Shown here piece by piece: positions 22,881 to 26,352 of a stretch of DNA of 26,352 bases. The notes below the pieces were generated by a model that saw only the letters and a list, made by a program, of their open reading frames with translations, did not search any database and was not told the DNA's origin. Both the position numbers and the translations under genes were made by a program. How positions within the stretch are numbered: the first letter of the stretch is position 1; each line of letters starts with the position of its first letter. Location: contig JAEWOG010000006.1 in NCBI GenBank assembly GCA_023460975.1, positions 1-26,352 on the forward strand, written 5' to 3'. This DNA comes from Actinomycetes bacterium (lineage in GTDB: Bacteria > Actinomycetota > Actinomycetes > Propionibacteriales > Nocardioidaceae).

Positions 22881-24280
22881 CAAGCACCTACGTCCGTCGA
22901 CAACAAGTCCTCCACAGTCTCCCTGCGAAGGACGGTGAAAGTCTTCCCGTCCCGAACTGCGATCACCGGAGGACGGAGCGCGTGGTTGTAGTTCGACGCC
23001 ATCGACCGGCAGTACGCGCCGGTGGCCGGCACGGCGATCAGGTCGCCCGGAGCCACGTCCCCGGGAAGGAACTCGTCCTTGACCACGATGTCGCCCGCCT
23101 CGCAGTGCTTGCCGACCACGCGGGAGAGCACCGGAGGCGCCGTGGAGGAGCGCGAGGCGAGCGTCGCCGAGTAGTCGGCGTCGTACAGGGCCGTACGAAT
23201 GTTGTCGCTCATGCCGCCGTCCACCGACACGTACGTGCGCTGCTGTCCGCCGTCGAGGGTGACGCGCTTCACGGTGCCGACCTCGTACACGGTGCACATG
23301 GCGGGCCCGACGATGGCGCGACCGGGCTCGATGGACAGGCGCGGGCGCTCAAGGCCGAGAATGGCGCACTCGTCGTCGACGATCTTGGCGAGCCGCGTCG
23401 CCAGGTCCCCGGGAGTGGCCGGGTCGTCCTGGCTCGTGTACGCGATGCCGAAGCCCCCGCCGAGGTCCAGCTCGGGTGAGACGTAGCCCAACTCGGCGGC
23501 GATGCGGGCGTGCAACGCCAGGACACGGCGCGCGGCGACCTCGAAGCCGGAGGTGTCGAAGATCTGCGAGCCGATGTGGCTGTGCAGCCCGAGGAGTTCC
23601 AGACCCTCGGTGTCGAGGGCGCGGCGGGCGGCCTCGAAGGCGTCGCCCGAGGCGATCGAGAACCCGAACTTCTGGTCCTCGTGGGCCGTGGCGATGAACT
23701 CGTGGGTGTGGGCCTCCACCCCCGCCGTCACCCGCACCATGACTCGTGCGGTCCGGCCGAGCGCGACCGCCAGCTCCCCCAGCCGCTCGATCTCGGCGAA
23801 CGAGTCGACCACGATCCGGCCCACGCCCAGCTCGAGGGCCCGTTCCATTTCGGCGAGCGACTTGTTGTTGCCGTGGAAGCCCACCCGCTCCATCGGGAAA
23901 CCGGCGCGCTCCGCGACGAGCAACTCGCCACCGGAACAGACGTCCAGGCACAGCCCCTCGTCGGCGACCCACCGCGCGACCGTGGTCGCCAGGAAGGACT
24001 TGCCTGCATAGAAGACGTCGAAGTCACCGAAGGCGTCGCGGAAGGCTGCCGCCCGCGCGCGGAAGTCAGCTTCGTCCAGGACGAACGCCGGGCTGCCGTG
24101 CTCGGCGACCAGGTCGACCAGGTCGACGCCGGCAACGGACAGGACGCCGTCGGCCTTCGTCACCCCTGCCGACCACAGTTGGGGCAGGAGCGCGTTGGGG
24201 TCCTCGGGGGCGCTGAGCCAGTGCGGGCCGCGCAGCGCGCCGTCCGCGTGGGCCCACCCCGACGGGTGTGCGGTGGGCAC
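22880..24280 (-). CDS. lysA: Diaminopimelate decarboxylase
   Basis: This 466-residue PLP enzyme decarboxylates meso-diaminopimelate to lysine. The PLP lysine is K94 in VFYAGKSFLATTV; GLHSHIGSQIFD, ELDLGGGFGIAY, SIEPGRAIVGPA and CEAGDIV with the partner-chain cysteine are all present. An N-terminal extension of roughly 40 residues precedes the barrel, as in actinobacterial homologues. The start is GTG at 24280, 3 nt after the argS stop; GAGAGGAT in the end of argS can serve as ribosome-binding site. The lysA-hom pairing places lysine and threonine branches in one transcript. Confidence 0.96.
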   Translation of the reverse strand: MPTAHPSGWAHADGALRGPHWLSAPEDPNALLPQLWSAGVTKADGVLSVAGVDLVDLVAEHGSPAFVLDEADFRARAAAFRDAFGDFDVFYAGKSFLATTVARWVADEGLCLDVCSGGELLVAERAGFPMERVGFHGNNKSLAEMERALELGVGRIVVDSFAEIERLGELAVALGRTARVMVRVTAGVEAHTHEFIATAHEDQKFGFSIASGDAFEAARRALDTEGLELLGLHSHIGSQIFDTSGFEVAARRVLALHARIAAELGYVSPELDLGGGFGIAYTSQDDPATPGDLATRLAKIVDDECAILGLERPRLSIEPGRAIVGPAMCTVYEVGTVKRVTLDGGQQRTYVSVDGGMSDNIRTALYDADYSATLASRSSTAPPVLSRVVGKHCEAGDIVVKDEFLPGDVAPGDLIAVPATGAYCRSMASNYNHALRPPVIAVRDGKTFTVLRRETVEDLLSTDVGA

Positions 24281-24283
24281 GAC

Positions 24284-25948
24284 TCACATCCTCTCGGGTG
24301 CAGAGACGCCCAGCAGGCCGAGGCCGTTGGCCAGCACCGTCCGGGTCGCGTTGACGAGCAGAAGCCGCGCGGCGTGCAGGTCGCTGGGCTCCTCGTCGCC
24401 CTTCGGCAGGACCCGGCAGGCGTCGTAGAACTTGTGGTACGTCGCCGCCGTGTCCTCGAGGTAGCGGGCGACGCGGTGCGGCTCACGCAACTCGGCCGCA
24501 GCCGCCACCACACGGGGGAACTCCGCCAGAGCGCGCAGGAGGTCACCCTCCTTCTCGTGGGCCAGCAGTTCCGGGTGCGAGGCAGGCGCGAGGCCCAGGT
24601 CGGCCGCGTTGCGCAGGATGGAGGACACCCGGGCGTGGGCGTACTGGACGTAGTAGACCGGGTTGTCGCTGGCCTGCTTGGTCATCTCAGCCACGTCGAG
24701 GGTCAGCGGGGAGTCGGCCGGGTAGCGCGCCAGCGTGTAGCGCAGCGCATCGACGCCGATGAGCTCGACCAGCTCGTCCAGGGTGACGATCGTGCCGGCC
24801 CGCTTGGAGAGCCTGAGCTCCTCGCCGTCGGAGAGGATCTTGACCAACTGGCCGATGAGCACCTCGATGTTGGCCTCGGGGTCGTCGCCCGCGCACGCGG
24901 CCATCGCCCGGAGCCTGCCCACGTAGCCGTGGTGGTCCGCGCCGAGGAGGTAGACGCAGCGGTCGAACCCGCGCTTGCGCTTGTTGAGGTAGTACGCCGT
25001 GTCGGAGGCGAAGTACGTCAGTTCTCCGTTGGAACGGATCAGCACCCGGTCCTTGTCGTCACCGAAGGTGGTCGTACGCATCCACAGCGCCCCGTCGGCC
25101 TCGTACACGTGGCCCTTGTCCTTGAGCGCAGCCAGCGTGTCCTCCACCGAACCCTCGCTGTCGTCGTCGTGCAGGCCACGCTCGGAGAACCACACGTCGA
25201 AGTGGGTCTGGAACAGCTCGAGCTGGTCCTGCTGCTCCTTGAGCTGCACCTCGTAACCGGCTTCGCGGAAGGCCACGAGGCGCTCGTCGCCCGGCAGTTC
25301 GAGGATGTCGGGGTGCGCCGCCAGCACCTTGGCGGCGAGCTCGGCGACGTACTCGCCCTGGTAGCCGTCCTCGGGCACCGGGGTCCCGGCGGCTCGGGCC
25401 TCGATGGAGGCGCCGAAGAGGTTCATCTGGTTGCCGCGGTCGTTGATGTAGAACTCGCGCGTCACCTCGGCACCCGCGGCTGCCAGCACCCGCGCCAGCG
25501 CATCGCCGACCACTGCCCAGCGGGTGTGCCCCAGGTGGAGCGGGCCGGTGGGATTGGCCGAGATGAACTCGACGTTGACCTTCTCCGGAGTGCTCGAGGT
25601 CGTGAAGCCGTAGGCGGCACCCGCCGCGACCACGTCGTCGGCGACCTTGCCCTGCGCGCCGGCGCTGACGGTGACGTTGAGGAAGCCCGGACCAGCGATC
25701 TCGACGGCCTCGATGCCCTCGGCGGCCGCGAGACCCTCCTCGAGGAGCTCGGCGAACGCGCGGGGGTTCATGCCGGCCTTCTTGGCCAATTGCAGCGCCG
25801 CGTTGGTGGCGTAGTCGCCGTGCCCCTTCTGCCGGGGTCGCTCCACCGTCACGGAGTCCGGAACGCCGTCGGGCAGCGTCACCGCTCCGGAGGCCACCAG
25901 GGCCTTGAGGACGTCGACGATCGTGGTGGAGAGTTGCTCAGGGTTCAC
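24284..25948 (-). CDS. argS: Arginyl-tRNA synthetase
   Basis: This 554-residue class I synthetase charges tRNA-Arg. The N-terminal Add1 domain is followed by ISANPTGPLHLGH with the HIGH-type HLGH at 138-141; the KMSKS-type loop appears as LSKRAGTIVTLDELVE. The C-terminal DALR anticodon-binding domain runs from about 440 (QYAHARVSSILRNA) to the end (GLLGVSAPERM). The start is GTG at 25948 with no good Shine-Dalgarno but a -10 box 6 nt upstream, so the mRNA may be leaderless. It is divergent from a tRNA-Arg gene. Confidence 0.97.
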   Translation of the reverse strand: MNPEQLSTTIVDVLKALVASGAVTLPDGVPDSVTVERPRQKGHGDYATNAALQLAKKAGMNPRAFAELLEEGLAAAEGIEAVEIAGPGFLNVTVSAGAQGKVADDVVAAGAAYGFTTSSTPEKVNVEFISANPTGPLHLGHTRWAVVGDALARVLAAAGAEVTREFYINDRGNQMNLFGASIEARAAGTPVPEDGYQGEYVAELAAKVLAAHPDILELPGDERLVAFREAGYEVQLKEQQDQLELFQTHFDVWFSERGLHDDDSEGSVEDTLAALKDKGHVYEADGALWMRTTTFGDDKDRVLIRSNGELTYFASDTAYYLNKRKRGFDRCVYLLGADHHGYVGRLRAMAACAGDDPEANIEVLIGQLVKILSDGEELRLSKRAGTIVTLDELVELIGVDALRYTLARYPADSPLTLDVAEMTKQASDNPVYYVQYAHARVSSILRNAADLGLAPASHPELLAHEKEGDLLRALAEFPRVVAAAAELREPHRVARYLEDTAATYHKFYDACRVLPKGDEEPSDLHAARLLLVNATRTVLANGLGLLGVSAPERM

Positions 25949-25954
25949 CCCCCA

Positions 25955-25960
25955 AGCCTA
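25955..25960 (-). promoter_or_regulatory. -10 box of argS, leaderless type
   Basis: On the minus strand TAGGCT ends 6 nt before the GTG at 25948. The same hexamer stands before the adenosyltransferase gene at 2140. A transcript starting 6-7 nt downstream would begin at the start codon. The -35 region is weak. Confidence 0.45.
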
Positions 25961-25990
25961 TCGACGGCCTCGGACGATCCTCGAACCGGT

Positions 25991-26020
25991 TTCACGTCGC
26001 GACCACCGGGGTTGTAGGGT
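25991..26020 (+). promoter_or_regulatory. Candidate tRNA-Arg promoter
   Basis: TTCACG (25991-25996), 18 bp, TAGGGT (26015-26020) fits housekeeping -35 and -10 boxes. The mature tRNA begins 14 nt after the -10 box, giving a short 5' precursor end of about 7 nt. Confidence 0.5.
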
Positions 26021-26034
26021 CATCCCGTCCCAGA

Positions 26035-26106
26035 GCCCCCATAGCTCAGGGGATAGAGCACCGCCCTCCGGAGGCGGGAGCCTAGGTTCGAATCCTAGTG
26101 GGGGCG
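26035..26106 (+). tRNA. tRNA-Arg (anticodon CCG)
   Basis: A full cloverleaf is visible. The acceptor arm GCCCCCA (26035-26041) pairs with TGGGGGC (26099-26105), discriminator G26106. The D arm is GCTC/GAGC, the anticodon arm CCGCC/GGCGG encloses the loop CTCCGGA with anticodon CCG (26068-26070), reading CGG codons. The T arm is CTAGG/CCTAG with loop TTCGAAT. CCA is not encoded. It is divergent from argS, the enzyme that would charge it. Confidence 0.97.
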
Positions 26107-26114
26107 CAGACGCA

Positions 26115-26151
26115 GAAGCGGCGGTGCTCCACACGAGAGCGCCGCCGCTTC
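26115..26151 (+). terminator. Terminator of the tRNA-Arg gene
   Basis: A 10-bp perfect stem (GAAGCGGCGG and CCGCCGCTTC) with a 17-base interior that can pair further (GCTC and GAG) lies 8 nt after the tRNA. GTTGCTTC follows as a weak T-rich tail. Confidence 0.8.
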
Positions 26152-26164
26152 GTTGCTTCAACCG

Positions 26165-26352
26165 TCGTCGCTGGTTGAGCTTGTCGAAACCCCTCGTCGC
26201 TGGTTGAGCCTGTCGTCGCTGGTTGAGCTTGTCGAAACCCCTCGTCGCTGGTTGAGCTTGTCGAAACCCCTCGTCGCTGGTTGAGCTTGTCGAAACCCCT
26301 CGTCGCTGGTTGAGCTTGTCGAAACCCCTCGTCGCTGGTTGAGCTTGTCGAA
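26165..26352 (+). repeat. 29-bp tandem repeat array at the contig end
   Basis: The unit TCGTCGCTGGTTGAGCTTGT followed by CGAAACCCC is repeated with an exact 29-bp period: units at 26165, 26213, 26242, 26271, 26300 and a cut unit at 26329, plus one 19-base truncated copy (26194-26212) with a single T-to-C change. Copies are otherwise identical, suggesting recent expansion. GGTTTCGACAAGCTCAACC-like sequences are familiar as dispersed intergenic repeats in high-GC actinobacteria (from memory). The sequence stops mid-unit, so the true copy number is unknown. No coding potential is evident. Confidence 0.95.

Noticed and set aside
26165..26352. CRISPR array suggested by regularly spaced identical repeats at the contig end
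   Set aside because: The 29-bp period is fully occupied by repeat sequence; there are no unique spacers, and no cas genes are in the window.

Overview
This is one contig of a high-GC actinobacterium. Its gene order and protein sequences fit the Propionibacteriales, most likely a Nocardioides-like member of the Nocardioidaceae; that placement is inference from protein style and synteny, not a database result. Almost everything is housekeeping. From about 4.9 to 26 kb the minus strand carries the classical actinobacterial block, read in transcription order: argS-lysA-hom-thrC-thrB-rho-rpmE-prfA-prmC-sua5-wecA-atpI/atpZ-atpBEFHAGDC-DUF2550. This is the order known from Mycobacterium tuberculosis (Rv1292 to Rv1312).

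Region by region. Positions 1-25 are a residual sequencing adapter. Positions 26-2731 hold a truncated B12-dependent acyl-CoA mutase (MeaA-like, minus), a small STAS-domain protein (minus) and a PduO-type cobalamin adenosyltransferase (plus), which makes the cofactor that a mutase of this family needs. Positions 2893-4941 hold three less conserved minus-strand genes: YnfA-type membrane protein, NTF2-like protein and MFS transporter. DUF2550 follows at 4938-5384. The complete F1Fo ATP synthase operon with two small membrane accessory genes occupies 5487-13251. Positions 13331-17389 hold wecA, sua5, prmC, prfA and rpmE (cell-wall lipid carrier glycosylation, tRNA modification, translation termination, ribosome). 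Positions 17524-19425 encode Rho with a long disordered N-terminal insertion. Positions 19616-24280 encode threonine and lysine biosynthesis from aspartate semialdehyde-derived intermediates, and argS ends the run at 25948. A divergent tRNA-Arg(CCG) lies at 26035-26106. The contig ends inside a 29-bp tandem repeat.

Genes are tightly packed. At least eight junctions use ATGA or TGATG overlaps, which fix many starts and imply translational coupling. Intrinsic-terminator-like hairpins divide the block into transcription units after rho, after rpmE and after atpC, and one hairpin lies between the convergent ATR and ynfA genes. Three genes (the mutase, the adenosyltransferase and argS) have a TANNNT box 6-7 nt before the start codon, the pattern of leaderless actinobacterial mRNAs.

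I found no previously undescribed multi-gene system. The points most worth a second look are the assembly artefacts at both contig ends, the Rho disordered insertion with in-frame 15-bp repeats, the STAS protein lacking its phospho-acceptor serine, and the leaderless starts. No stretch longer than 300 bases lacks a gene.
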